Source: Desulfofundulus thermosubterraneus DSM 16057 (GTDB lineage Bacteria; Bacillota; Desulfotomaculia; Desulfotomaculales; Desulfovirgulaceae). Taken from it: a stretch of 64,000 nt of DNA. The notes below the pieces were generated by a model. That model did not search any database. It worked only from the letters and a program-made list of their open reading frames with translations, and was not told the DNA's origin. Position 1 is the first letter of the stretch; each line of letters opens with the position of its first letter. This document shows, piece after piece, positions 1 through 9,020 of the stretch. Position numbers and translations under genes: made by a program. Location of the stretch: NCBI RefSeq assembly GCF_900142025.1, contig NZ_FQZM01000016.1, positions 1-64,000 on the forward strand. Direction: 5' to 3'.

Positions 1-259
1 AACAATTTTTTAAAAGTGTAAATCAGGGGTTTCAATCCCTCATAGGTAGGCTGGAAACGGTAACATCCGGCGTTCCAGCCGCTTTTCTTTTCTAGTTTCA
101 ATCCCTCATAGGTAGGCTGGAAACGCAGTCACCGCCTTTGCCTTTTCAACAAAAAATCCCGGGTTTCAATCCCTCATAGGTAGGCTGGAAACGCAAGAGG
201 CACAAAACAGGATTGAATCATTTCAAAACGTTTCAATCCCTCATAGGTAGGCTGGAAAC
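1..259 (-). CRISPR. CRISPR array, leader-proximal end (4 repeats, truncated by window edge)
   Basis: Four 30-bp repeats, identical by eye, lie at 29-58, 95-124, 163-192 and 230-259, with spacers of 36, 38 and 37 bp. Bases 1-28 are the tail of another spacer, so the array continues off the left edge. Read on the minus strand the repeat starts GTTTCCAGCC and ends GAGGGATTGAAAC. The terminal ATTGAAAC is the typical 5' handle left by Cas6 in type I-B and type III crRNAs, so transcription should run leftward, from cas2 into the array. The visible spacers would then be the most recently acquired ones. Confidence 0.97.
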
Positions 260-435
260 CCGTTCTTGGCGCATAAATTAAGAGTTATCCTTCGTACCGC
301 CCACTACTTTATGCTTACACCCGGCTGGGCCGAAAACCGTCTACGCCGCGCCGCGCGCCAATTTCCGCTCTTCGGCAGGTTGTCGTCGTTCCCCGGTGCT
401 TTTTGCATTATTGGACATCGACGACAAAAATCCTG
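260..435 (-). promoter_or_regulatory. CRISPR leader region
   Basis: This gene-free stretch lies between the cas2 stop and the first repeat in transcription order. Position and repeat orientation make it the leader, holding the array promoter and the spacer-integration signals. It is mixed in composition: a GC-rich middle (about 318-362) and an A/T-richer part next to the repeat (about 268-316). I could not pick a confident -35/-10 pair. Confidence 0.6.
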
Positions 436-699
436 CTAAAAGATCCACTCCTCCCCACCTTTCTTTATCCCTATCAGCTCTCTTTTAGCATATTTCTGGT
501 TTCCCAGGACATAAAAGAGGAGCGAATCCTCTTCCGGATCGATAATTCGCTCCATGTCGGCCTTCAACGCACGAAAGGTTGCTTCGGTCAGCTCGCCCTC
601 CAGGACCGAGTTTTGAACCCAGTTCAGGTATTTCCGCGCAATTTTCAGCACCTTGCCCACACGGGCAACATTTACATCGTATACAAGGATGACGTACAT
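436..699 (-). CDS. cas2: CRISPR-associated endonuclease Cas2
   Basis: This is an 87-residue protein, normal for Cas2, beginning MYVILVYDVN. The ferredoxin-like beta1 strand ends in the conserved Asp8 (YDVN). It is the structural partner of Cas1 in spacer integration. The start is supported by a GGAGGTG ribosome binding site just upstream. It is the last cas gene before the leader and array, 131 bp downstream of cas1, which is the usual adaptation-end position in type I-B loci. Confidence 0.95.
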   Translation of the reverse strand: MYVILVYDVNVARVGKVLKIARKYLNWVQNSVLEGELTEATFRALKADMERIIDPEEDSLLFYVLGNQKYAKRELIGIKKGGEEWIF

Positions 700-830
700 T
701 CCGACACCTCCCGGGCCAGGAGCCTACTAATGAGCTCCTGAAGTACGTATACATGTCCATTGAAGAGATCACGGGCCAGGGCCTGCCAAGGAGATAGCAG
801 CTCCCCGGTGATATGAAGAAGAACACCTCA

Positions 831-1826
831 TTACCAGCGGCTTACAAAGGGCTCATAGGTTTCCTCCCCGATCAGGTGTTTCTCCAGCTTGTACAATTCC
901 AGCCGTATCAGGGTTTGGTAACTGACATTGCGCTTGAGGCGCCGGTGATAGAAGGTGGTCTGAAGCTTATCCTCCAGTTCTTTCACGTAAAGGCGGCGGC
1001 CTGACTCCTTGAGCAGGACAGCCGTACCGTGGCGTTCAAAATCACCCGATCCGATCATCTTTTTGCCCACCAGGGTAAAAAGCACGCGGTCGGCAAAAAT
1101 GGGCTTGAAGATTTCCGCCACATCCAGGTTCAAGGTAAAACGGCGGAAGTTCGTGGCGTGCAGATAGCCGATGCGCGGGTCCAGGTGAGTCTTGTAGATT
1201 TCGGTGAGAACCTTGGTATAAATCAGCGAATTACCGAAACTGATAAGCGCATTGAGGGGATCTGCAGGGGGCCGTTTGCTGCGCCCTTTGATGACAAACG
1301 GAGCCCCTTCCAGAATAATGTTAAAACTGTCGTAATAATAGGCCCGGGCGTTGCCTTCAATGGCCATGAGCTCTTCAATATTGCCGCAGAGGGGCAATCT
1401 GTCCCCGGCCAGGCAGGCAATGGGTTCGATGTATGGAGCCAGATCCTTCCCCCTGTTCTGGTAGTAGCGCAGCACCTGCAGGATGTTGGCCAGCGCACCC
1501 TCCACGAACTTTCGTGCCAGGTTAAGACGACGGCCGGGATCCAGGTAGTGTTCGGCCTGGCGGAGGATCACATACCCGGAATTATAATGTTCCCGGGGAT
1601 AAAAGCTCCCTACATAATTCCCATAGTGGCCGAAAAAGTGCAATATAACTTCATTCTCCTGCATGAACTCCAGCAGCTTTTTGTTCAGATCCACCTCGCC
1701 AAAAACGACAATGTCCCGCAGGCTGGTTACAGGGAAATATTTCGTCCCCTCCTCGCTTTCCACGCAGACGGTATTATCCTTGCGCTTCAGCCGGCCACTG
1801 GCAAATAGATACAGGGTTTTTTGCAT
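831..1826 (-). CDS. cas1: CRISPR-associated integrase Cas1 (type I-B)
   Basis: A 331-residue Cas1 of normal length: N-terminal beta domain about 1-90, helical catalytic domain about 100-331. The metal-binding triad can be seen as Glu157 (in IEGNAR), His223 (YLHATN) and the acidic pair in DVAEIFKP at 235-241. With Cas2 it inserts new spacers at the leader end. It lies between cas4 and cas2, the standard I-B adaptation order. No disruption is visible, so adaptation is probably functional. Confidence 0.96.
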   Translation of the reverse strand: MQKTLYLFASGRLKRKDNTVCVESEEGTKYFPVTSLRDIVVFGEVDLNKKLLEFMQENEVILHFFGHYGNYVGSFYPREHYNSGYVILRQAEHYLDPGRRLNLARKFVEGALANILQVLRYYQNRGKDLAPYIEPIACLAGDRLPLCGNIEELMAIEGNARAYYYDSFNIILEGAPFVIKGRSKRPPADPLNALISFGNSLIYTKVLTEIYKTHLDPRIGYLHATNFRRFTLNLDVAEIFKPIFADRVLFTLVGKKMIGSGDFERHGTAVLLKESGRRLYVKELEDKLQTTFYHRRLKRNVSYQTLIRLELYKLEKHLIGEETYEPFVSRW

Positions 1827-1923
1827 GGGACCACCTCTTATGCACCAGTACCATTTCAGCGGTATAACCCTGGAAGGCGATTATTTCACCAGGGAAAGGC
1901 GAAAAATGTGCGGGCGGGCGCTT

Positions 1924-2427
1924 CTATGCCCAGCATAACTCAGCGTAAGCACATTTGGAGCAAAATGATATTTTCTGTGGCGGCGGGGGTTTATCCCGGT
2001 AAATAACGGCAATAATGCGCCTTTTCAAATCCTCCACCTGTTGCGTCAACCCCACATCCAGCACCACCCGCTCCCGCCGGCGCTCCTCGGGAAACAGCAG
2101 TTCCCCCTCGGCCTCAATTCCCATTTCCCGCAGTTCGTAAAGATAAAAGGCCAGCTGCATCCGGGCCGCTTCCCGGGCCCGGGAGGACTTCTTGACCTCA
2201 CCCACCACAAATTCACGCCCACCGCGGCGCACCAGGTCCAGGCACAGGTGCCCCAGGTGTACCTCCTTGCGCTCGCGTCCATAGGCGTGAGATCCTATCA
2301 GGCGCCCCAGTTCCAGGAACACGTTGTCCTCATCGGGGCAGATCTGCCGCGACATAAGCCAGACCTGCCGCGGGCAGATCATCATGGCCTGAACGAAACT
2401 TCCGATCACCCGGATATCCGTTGCCAC
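1924..2427 (-). CDS. cas4: CRISPR-associated Cas4, RecB-like nuclease
   Basis: A RecB-family Cas4 that trims prespacers and helps select PAM-containing ends. One cysteine lies near the N-terminus (MICPRQVW) and three at the C-terminus (CSKCAYAELCWA), the four ligands of the expected Fe-S cluster. The nuclease core motif GEVKKSSRA sits mid-protein. The frame is open to 2487, but I place the start at a GTG at 2427 behind AAGGTGGTG, giving 167 residues, the usual Cas4 size. It follows cas3 closely. Confidence 0.9.
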   Translation of the reverse strand: MATDIRVIGSFVQAMMICPRQVWLMSRQICPDEDNVFLELGRLIGSHAYGRERKEVHLGHLCLDLVRRGGREFVVGEVKKSSRAREAARMQLAFYLYELREMGIEAEGELLFPEERRRERVVLDVGLTQQVEDLKRRIIAVIYRDKPPPPQKISFCSKCAYAELCWA

Positions 2428-2494
2428 AGCCTTTTCACCACCTTGACCGGCTCCAGAACTACCGGCCTTTGCCGGACATTCCACCACTCCCGGC

Positions 2495-4984
2495 TCAATA
2501 GATCAGCGCACCCTCATCTTTAACCCGCTTGAAACCGGTCTGCGCATCGTAGAACTCCTCGAGCAGGTGGGGAGGTATCACCGGTGGTCGTGATTCGCTG
2601 CCCAGCCGGTGCAGCAGGAGAGCTGCCGGCACGGAAACCAGGTAGCGCAGGAAATCCCGTTTGAGGATGAGGAAGGCCTCCCTCCGGCGCTTCAGGTCCC
2701 GCTCCCCGGCCACGGTAGCTTGATAGCGGTTCCATACGTCTTCCGCAGCAGCGTCCGTACAGACGAAAACCTGCACATAGTGCGGCAGGTCCCGGATCAG
2801 GGCGAAGTCCTGTACAGCCGGGCCCTCCTCGCCCACCGTCTCCATGGTAAAGCGCAACTTTGCCATGGCCTCCAGCAGCCCCTCGCTTTCGGCCATGGAT
2901 TTGCCCTGGCGCACGGTGCGGAAGTAATCGTCCACGGCATCAAAAAAGTCCGGTTCCTCAAGGTACGGCCGGGCCGCAAAGAGCCGGCGGGCGGCCAGGG
3001 TATGAATTTTGCCGTAGACAAAGGAAGCCAGGGACCGGCCCCCATCACCTGCCTGATCAACCAGGTGCAGCAGGCGGACATTCCCCTGCGGCCGCTGAAA
3101 GTGACGGTTGCAGCGCCCGGCCACCTGAACCACTGAATCCACCGGTCCCAGGTCCCGCCATACTTCGTCAAAATCCAGGTCCACACCGGCCTCCACCACC
3201 TGGGTGGACACCAGGACCGGCTTCTCCCCCCGCTCCAGCCGGGCGCGTATTTCCTTCAGGCGCCGCTCCCGCTCGGCCGGAATGATATTCGTGGAAAGGT
3301 AGTAAAGGGGCGGCCCTTTCCCGCCCCATTCCTCCCGCAGCGCCGCGTAAAAGGCTATGGAGCTTTTGATGGTGTTCAATACCACCAGGTAAGAGCGGCC
3401 GGGACGGTAGCAGCGCAGAAAATCTGCCGCCGCTAAGTCCACCGTCAGCGGGGTAATATCCGTGGAAACAATGACCCGGTTCACCGCCTGGAACTGCTGC
3501 CGAACGGTATCCGGATCCCCGGCCAGTTCCATGATTTCATGATCACTGAACCATTCCGGGCGGGTGGCAGTCATGAGAATGACCCGCAGGTCCAGCTGCC
3601 CGCATGCCCGGCGCAGGGTCTCTTCCACCAGGGGCCAGTATTCCACCGGAATGTTCTGCACCTCATCCAGGATGAGGATAGCGCCCCCCAGCCGGCAGAA
3701 CTTCTTCAGCATCCTGTTTTCATAACCAATTAAAGTATGAAAAAGCTGAACGAAGGTGGTAATCACCATCTCGCTCTGCCAGCTTTCGATAAGCATGAGC
3801 GCCTCGTCAAGAGACCTCCCGTCGTCGTCACCCCTTTCCTGGTAGCGAATTTCTGCCAGGTGGTGGTGTTTTAAAAGCCAGGAGGTTGGAACGCAGGCAC
3901 CGGGAGCAGCAAGGGCCGCCCGCAATACATCTTCCCCCACGCCAAATGTCTGATCAATGATACTGGTAAAGGGAAGGGCGTAAATAATGCGGGGCGGCAG
4001 GCCACTGGCGGCGGTTAACCGGCCGCGCAGGTAAAGGGCGGCTTGCATTCCGGCCAGTGTCTTCCCGGAGCCGGTAGGGGCAGTGATGGTAAAAATTCTC
4101 TGCCCCGGTGGGGCCTCCTTTATCCGGGCAGTGACATTCCGGTAGAGATTTTCCCGCAGCATTTCCATGGTAGTCCGGGGCGTACTGAACCGGACGGCAC
4201 GGTACCGTTCCACCAGTTCTCCTTCTGCGGGAAAGATGGCCCGCTTTCCTTCTTCCACACCCGCGGCATGAATTTTATCCGCATCGATAAGGGCGGAAAA
4301 AAGACTTAATGTATCGAAATAGTTTTTCAGGTCCTTTTCGGCCCGGCGCTTCAGCCTTCGCCATTGACCGTACAGCTCTCCATAGGCAGCCGTCCACTGG
4401 TCCAGAAACTCCTGCAGAATCCGGGACCAGTTCAGCCCCAGCCAGTCCGGTACTGCCAGGCCCTGCCCGTCCAGGAACAGCGCGGCCCGCCTGGCGGCCC
4501 AAAAGAGGGATCTGGCCACCGTACCGGCCTGATTGCGCAGGTCGGCCACCTGGTCTTTTACCACGCGCAACCGCCCGCTGACCGTCGGGTCGAGAGTATC
4601 CCAGGAAGGCAGGGATAGATCCCGCTCAGGTACCAGGAACTCATCCGGGGTGGCCAGTCCTTGATGATGCCGGATCACGGCCAGGAAAACCGCCAGCCGC
4701 AGCGAAACGGGAAGATCAAGCCGGGCGGCCAGGTGGGCCGCCCAGAGGCCCGAAATGAAGGCGTGCTGTTTGGCCGACCCACCCCGGCCCTGCCGCAGGT
4801 AGCGCTGAAAGTAAGTGGTGTACTTGCCGAAATCATGGGCCAGGCCGGCCAGCACTGCTGCCGGGATAAGTTCCCGGCGGCCCGGCAGGGACTGCAGCCG
4901 GGCGGCGGCCCCTGCCGCCACCCGGGCCAGGTGAATGCTTAAAAGATGATACCGCCGTCCATCCTTATGGGCGTAGTAAAGCAC
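2495..4984 (-). CDS. cas3: CRISPR-associated helicase-nuclease Cas3 (HD fused), type I-B
   Basis: The 829-residue effector nuclease-helicase that unwinds and degrades DNA licensed by Cascade. The N-terminal HD nuclease has His50-Asp51 (AHDFGK), His74 and His106/107. The superfamily 2 helicase follows: Walker A TAPTGSGKT at 301-309, a DEVQ box at 440-443 and motif VI QVAGRCNRH in the second RecA domain. All catalytic motifs look intact. It is packed 2 bp downstream of cas5 and a few bases before the cas4 reading frame, so it belongs to the same transcript. Confidence 0.95.
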   Translation of the reverse strand: MLYYAHKDGRRYHLLSIHLARVAAGAAARLQSLPGRRELIPAAVLAGLAHDFGKYTTYFQRYLRQGRGGSAKQHAFISGLWAAHLAARLDLPVSLRLAVFLAVIRHHQGLATPDEFLVPERDLSLPSWDTLDPTVSGRLRVVKDQVADLRNQAGTVARSLFWAARRAALFLDGQGLAVPDWLGLNWSRILQEFLDQWTAAYGELYGQWRRLKRRAEKDLKNYFDTLSLFSALIDADKIHAAGVEEGKRAIFPAEGELVERYRAVRFSTPRTTMEMLRENLYRNVTARIKEAPPGQRIFTITAPTGSGKTLAGMQAALYLRGRLTAASGLPPRIIYALPFTSIIDQTFGVGEDVLRAALAAPGACVPTSWLLKHHHLAEIRYQERGDDDGRSLDEALMLIESWQSEMVITTFVQLFHTLIGYENRMLKKFCRLGGAILILDEVQNIPVEYWPLVEETLRRACGQLDLRVILMTATRPEWFSDHEIMELAGDPDTVRQQFQAVNRVIVSTDITPLTVDLAAADFLRCYRPGRSYLVVLNTIKSSIAFYAALREEWGGKGPPLYYLSTNIIPAERERRLKEIRARLERGEKPVLVSTQVVEAGVDLDFDEVWRDLGPVDSVVQVAGRCNRHFQRPQGNVRLLHLVDQAGDGGRSLASFVYGKIHTLAARRLFAARPYLEEPDFFDAVDDYFRTVRQGKSMAESEGLLEAMAKLRFTMETVGEEGPAVQDFALIRDLPHYVQVFVCTDAAAEDVWNRYQATVAGERDLKRRREAFLILKRDFLRYLVSVPAALLLHRLGSESRPPVIPPHLLEEFYDAQTGFKRVKDEGALIY

Positions 4985-4986
4985 TT

Positions 4987-5754
4987 CTACCCCTCCAGAA
5001 AAGCCACCGTTTCTTCCTCTCCATTGGGAAAAAGGAAGCGGTAGGCCGACACATGCAAACGGGCCGTAAAAGGTTGGCCCCGGTCTTCGTAAATAATGGA
5101 CACCGGTGGACGCAGGGTGCGCCCCGAACCGAAGCTGTGGGGCGCCTTTTCCCGGATCAGCCGACAGGCACCTTTGTTTTTTGCCAGCAGCACTTCCTGC
5201 AGCAGGGCGGCATTCAAAACGGAGTTCAGGCTAACCTGGCTCCCCGGCGGAACGACCTGGTAATCACCCCGGCCGGCCAGCAGCACATACTCCCCCCGGG
5301 CAATGCACTCGGTCAACCCCAGGTAAAGGGGGTAGTAAGACCGGTTTTCCCTCAACCGGTAGACGGCCTCCTCCACCAGGCCGGTATCGGGGTGGGTGAA
5401 AAAAATACGGAAGCATAAATTGTGGTTTCCGCGGGCCGGCAACAAAAACTCCAGGGGTACCTGGGTGCCCCGCGCCCGGCCCAGGCGCCTTAACTCGGTC
5501 AGGTCTTCCTTTTTGGTCCGCACGTAGTTCACGGTCTGGATCAGGCGGCGCCCCGGCACCTTGATCACCACCGAAAACCGCCCCCGGTCCAGTTCCTCAT
5601 AGTACGAATCCCGCTCATATCCCAGGACAGCGGCCACCACACCCATCAATACGGTGCGCGGCGGAAAACCGTAGGTCAGGGAGGAGGAGTTGGTATAGTA
5701 CTTGCGGAAGTGGGCCATGGGCCCCAGCAGGTCGAAAATCAGCACCTGTTTCAA
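4987..5754 (-). CDS. cas5: Cascade subunit Cas5 (Cas5b/Cas5h type)
   Basis: A 255-residue RAMP-fold protein. The N-terminus (FDLLGPMAHFRKYY, then YGFPPRTVL) is the Cas5 pattern of type I-B systems. It caps the 5' handle of the crRNA in Cascade and contacts Cas8b and Cas7. It starts 4 bp after the cas7 stop and ends 2 bp before cas3. I see no catalytic residues expected of a processing nuclease, consistent with a separate cas6 in this locus. Confidence 0.92.
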   Translation of the reverse strand: MKQVLIFDLLGPMAHFRKYYTNSSSLTYGFPPRTVLMGVVAAVLGYERDSYYEELDRGRFSVVIKVPGRRLIQTVNYVRTKKEDLTELRRLGRARGTQVPLEFLLPARGNHNLCFRIFFTHPDTGLVEEAVYRLRENRSYYPLYLGLTECIARGEYVLLAGRGDYQVVPPGSQVSLNSVLNAALLQEVLLAKNKGACRLIREKAPHSFGSGRTLRPPVSIIYEDRGQPFTARLHVSAYRFLFPNGEEETVAFLEG

Positions 5755-5758
5755 AATA

Positions 5759-6727
5759 TCAAGTCCTTCCCAGGGTTTTCACTCTATCGGGACCCAGTAT
5801 ATAGCCCAGCCACCCGGCCATGCTGACCTCCTGCCCGTCCACCACCGTACGCAGCTCGGCGTCCTGCCAGATGTATACCCGGTCCAGGCGCTCCCGCACC
5901 CGTGACAGCCGCCTGGCCAAGCCCTTTAATTCCAGGGTGAAATCCTGCACGGCCCTGAGGCCTTTCGCCGGATTCAGCTGAAGGTCTTCCCGGGGATCGC
6001 CCATGAAGGTTTCGGCATCAGTAAAAACAAAGCGGGCATACAGGCGTGGGTACTGGCCGATTTTGGAGCGGGTGGCCAGCAGGGGAATGGCTTTCAGCAT
6101 GGCTTCATCCAGGAGGGCCACATCGGCCTCGCTCGTGGCAGCATTCACGTCTCCCCCGGCCCGGGCCAGCATGGCCGCCGCCCGCCGGGCGCTGATTACC
6201 CCGTGGAAACCAATGAGGGCGTAATACAGCCGGTAGTCCTTGCCAAAGGTCCCCTGCCGCGCCGTTGCGCGGGTGGAAAATTGCGAGGATATGGTCACCG
6301 AATCCACCAGCTGCACCTTGTTCAGGGAATATCCCCAGGTAAACTGCACCGGCCCGGTGAGGTTGACGGCCTCCCCCGCCCCCCGCCGCTCACCCCTAAT
6401 GGGCATGGTGGCGCCAAAGAGACGCACATCCACCAGTTTGGTCAGCAGAACGGGCAGGTCGGCACCGGTGGGTTCATGCCCCAGAACCTGCTTTAAGCGG
6501 TCAGCGGCTTCCCCCAGGCCTTCCGACTTGGTGACGTAAATGGTATGGTTCATCTCTTCCAGATAGTCCCGGATATAGCGTTTAAGCCTGACATCGGATA
6601 CCAGGCAGCGCTCCCGGTCGGTATCCATGCGCGGGCGGTTCTCATCGTCTGGATCGCCGTTGGGGTTGCACATTTTGGCGTCGTACAGGAACAAAATCTC
6701 ACTGTTTTGCCGGATCACTTCATTCAC
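5759..6727 (-). CDS. cas7: Cascade backbone subunit Cas7 (Csh2 family)
   Basis: A 322-residue Csh2/Cas7 protein with the signature CNPNGDPDDENRPR near residue 20, a hallmark of type I-B Cas7. Multiple copies form the filament that holds the crRNA spacer. Its ATG overlaps the stop of cas8b (4-bp overlap), so the two are translationally coupled. Length and sequence are as expected for the family and no truncation is seen. Confidence 0.95.
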   Translation of the reverse strand: MNEVIRQNSEILFLYDAKMCNPNGDPDDENRPRMDTDRERCLVSDVRLKRYIRDYLEEMNHTIYVTKSEGLGEAADRLKQVLGHEPTGADLPVLLTKLVDVRLFGATMPIRGERRGAGEAVNLTGPVQFTWGYSLNKVQLVDSVTISSQFSTRATARQGTFGKDYRLYYALIGFHGVISARRAAAMLARAGGDVNAATSEADVALLDEAMLKAIPLLATRSKIGQYPRLYARFVFTDAETFMGDPREDLQLNPAKGLRAVQDFTLELKGLARRLSRVRERLDRVYIWQDAELRTVVDGQEVSMAGWLGYILGPDRVKTLGRT

Positions 6728-8736
6728 TGGCCGGTTCCTCCTCCTTCGTTACTATTTTCCCGGTCGGCTTTGGCCTTCATGGCCGCCCGGGTGGCGTAGG
6801 CATAGCCGGATAAGATATAAAACACGTTTTCCTCCGGTGAAAAAGGCCATTGTTCCCGGTGGGCGTCAAACAACTTTTTCATAATGGCAAAGAGTCCTTC
6901 GTTGTAACGCAGGATGTCGTACTGGCGCAGCTGGTCAAAAACCATATTGGACAGCCGCATCACCTTTGACCAGAGCATGCCCGCGTAATTTAACTTCTCC
7001 AGCACAGGTTTTTGTTTGTACCCGGCTTCGGCCTGTTCCCGGCCCACCTGGTTCATCAAGTAACCCAGCAGGAACAGGGCGGTGGCCGGCCCGTTGTAAT
7101 CCATTTCCCGCAGGTAATCCTGCATGGCCCCGTTCAGGCCCTCCAGTTCGCAAACGCCAGGCAAAGGCCATCCTCCCTCCAAAAGATTTTCTTCCCGCAA
7201 AAGCTTCAGCAGCAGGTTGGCCTGCAATACCCGCCGCCCCATCTCCAGTTCCTCGTATCCCGCCTGGGGTGGCAGGATGTTGGTGCCGGCAAAGCGGCCG
7301 GTCTGGAAAATGGCGGCCAGGGCCACGAACTGCCGGATGAGAAAATGATAATTAACCGGTTGTTCCCCGAGCAAGGCTTCGTATGTGTAGAGAAGCTTTT
7401 TATGCTCGGCCCCCCGCTGGCCTTCGCTGATGGGAATCAAGCGATAGATGCAGGTCAGATCCAGCCACCAGGATCGGTGGTCAGCCCCTAAAAGGGCCTC
7501 CCCCTTTACCGCCAGCCGGTAACTGTGACGTAAAAGGTGAGATATCCGGCCGGGGGCCACATCCTTCACCAGCCCCAGCACCCGGAACTCGCTCTGGTTC
7601 TCCTGGTACTGGTAGAAAAGAAAGTTCAGCAGCGCCAGGTTGTCCTGGGGCTGTTCCTCCAGGAAATACGCCAGTTCGGTTTCCAGCCCGCCCCTGCCGG
7701 CAATCTTCTCCAGCCAGACCGCCGCACTGGACAGGGTGCCCACCCGCGCCCGCAGTCTTCCCGCCCATGCCTCCAGATCTTCCCGGCCCATGTCCGGTTC
7801 AATAAGAAAGACGGGCAGGACCAGGAACTTGATCTGCTGCCCGATGCGCAGGCCCAGATGCTGGCGGATGTACTCTTCGGCCAGGAGCAGGGACCGGAAG
7901 CAAGCGGAGCAGACCAGGAAAGTTTTCTTGAAACCCTCATCGCTCACTCCCGAGGCAAAACCTTTTTTGTCATTGATGTAATATTTCAGGAAAACTAGCT
8001 GCGAAAGGTCATAGGTCACCGGCCGGTTCTCCCCGCCACAGACGGAACATATTCCCCGCAGGCTCTTCTGACCGCCCTCGGCCACGGCACCCTCCCTGCT
8101 CCGGACCACCACTGCCGCATAGGCGGGATCCGTAGCCAGGGGCTCCCCATTAAAAAGGACCGTCCAGAGGGCCGCTTCGGAGGATTTAATACCCAGCTCG
8201 GCCAGCGCAAACTTTTTGACCTGGTCCGCCACCTTCCCGATTACACCCCGTGCCCTTTCCCGGGGCTTGCCCGTCGTTCCCTCCCAGGCAATGGCCAGAA
8301 AATCCTCCCCGGCAAGGCCGGGTTTCTCTGGGTCCAGCACCGGGCTGCCGTCGGGCAGTTTTTGAAAGAAATGTTCCGTAATCTGGAGCAGCCCCTGATA
8401 AAGGCGGGTATCCTGCCGGCCCATTTCTTCCATGGCCGCCCGCAGGTTGGGCAATGCCTGTCCCACCAGATAATCCAGATTATCCGTGGTCAGGTACAAC
8501 TGGGGTCGGCTGCCCTTTCTATTGCCAACCCAGCGGTAGCGGTACAGCACGGACGAATCGATCTCCTCCATATCCGCATCCAGGCGCGGGCCATTTTCGC
8601 TAATCTGAAAGTTCAGCTTCACCAGGTAGATTCTTTCCACCCGGGGCGGTTTGGCCACCGGTCTGATCAAATCAGCGATGGGATCCTCACCGCCCAGGGC
8701 CAGGGTTCTTCCCACCAGGGATACAGCTTCTAACAG
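6724..8736 (-). CDS. cas8b: Cascade large subunit Cas8b (Csh1 family)
   Basis: About 670 residues. It is the large subunit that recognises the PAM and recruits Cas3. A zinc-finger-like region has CSVCGG and, about 45 residues on, CSACF, as in Csh1 proteins. The start is unusual. A near-perfect Shine-Dalgarno (AAGGGGGTGAT, 8742-8752) sits 9 nt before an in-frame CTG at 8736 that would give MLEAVSLVGRTL, matching how I recall Csh1 proteins beginning. The first ordinary start is a GTG at 8715, which lies too far from that site. A 284-bp gap separates it from cas6. Confidence 0.9.
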   Translation of the reverse strand: MLEAVSLVGRTLALGGEDPIADLIRPVAKPPRVERIYLVKLNFQISENGPRLDADMEEIDSSVLYRYRWVGNRKGSRPQLYLTTDNLDYLVGQALPNLRAAMEEMGRQDTRLYQGLLQITEHFFQKLPDGSPVLDPEKPGLAGEDFLAIAWEGTTGKPRERARGVIGKVADQVKKFALAELGIKSSEAALWTVLFNGEPLATDPAYAAVVVRSREGAVAEGGQKSLRGICSVCGGENRPVTYDLSQLVFLKYYINDKKGFASGVSDEGFKKTFLVCSACFRSLLLAEEYIRQHLGLRIGQQIKFLVLPVFLIEPDMGREDLEAWAGRLRARVGTLSSAAVWLEKIAGRGGLETELAYFLEEQPQDNLALLNFLFYQYQENQSEFRVLGLVKDVAPGRISHLLRHSYRLAVKGEALLGADHRSWWLDLTCIYRLIPISEGQRGAEHKKLLYTYEALLGEQPVNYHFLIRQFVALAAIFQTGRFAGTNILPPQAGYEELEMGRRVLQANLLLKLLREENLLEGGWPLPGVCELEGLNGAMQDYLREMDYNGPATALFLLGYLMNQVGREQAEAGYKQKPVLEKLNYAGMLWSKVMRLSNMVFDQLRQYDILRYNEGLFAIMKKLFDAHREQWPFSPEENVFYILSGYAYATRAAMKAKADRENSNEGGGTGQ

Positions 8737-8752
8737 AATTAATCACCCCCTT

Positions 8753-9020
8753 GAAAATTTTTGCGGCCCCTGTTGGTTTATTCTAACATAGCAGTCCGTC
8801 AAATTTTTGGCAGTCCAATTTAGCAGCAAGGAGATTTTTTTCCCGTTCCGCCACAAACCTGGACTACCCCAACAGAAAACCCAACTGGACCACAATCCAT
8901 AAATTATCAGATCTTTACCCCGACGACCAGAGAACCGGCTACTGTTATATTTGGTAGCCCAATACCATACAGCGGTCATCTGGATGGTCAACACCTGCTG
9001 TCAAGGTGCTGGAGAAAGGT
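8753..9020. other. Intergenic stretch between cas6 and cas8b
   Basis: About 270 bp with no gene that I can support. Just after the cas6 stop there is a small inverted repeat (CAGCACCT and AGGTGTTG on the minus strand) without a T-run. The side near cas8b is A/T-rich and could carry a promoter for cas8b-cas2, but I did not find a convincing -35/-10 pair. Confidence 0.4.

Noticed and set aside
260-435. Further degenerate CRISPR repeats beyond 259
   Set aside because: No sequence resembling the repeat is visible between 260 and cas2.
8743-8994. 83-residue minus-strand open frame between cas6 and cas8b
   Set aside because: Composition is not protein-like, and it overlaps the Shine-Dalgarno of cas8b.
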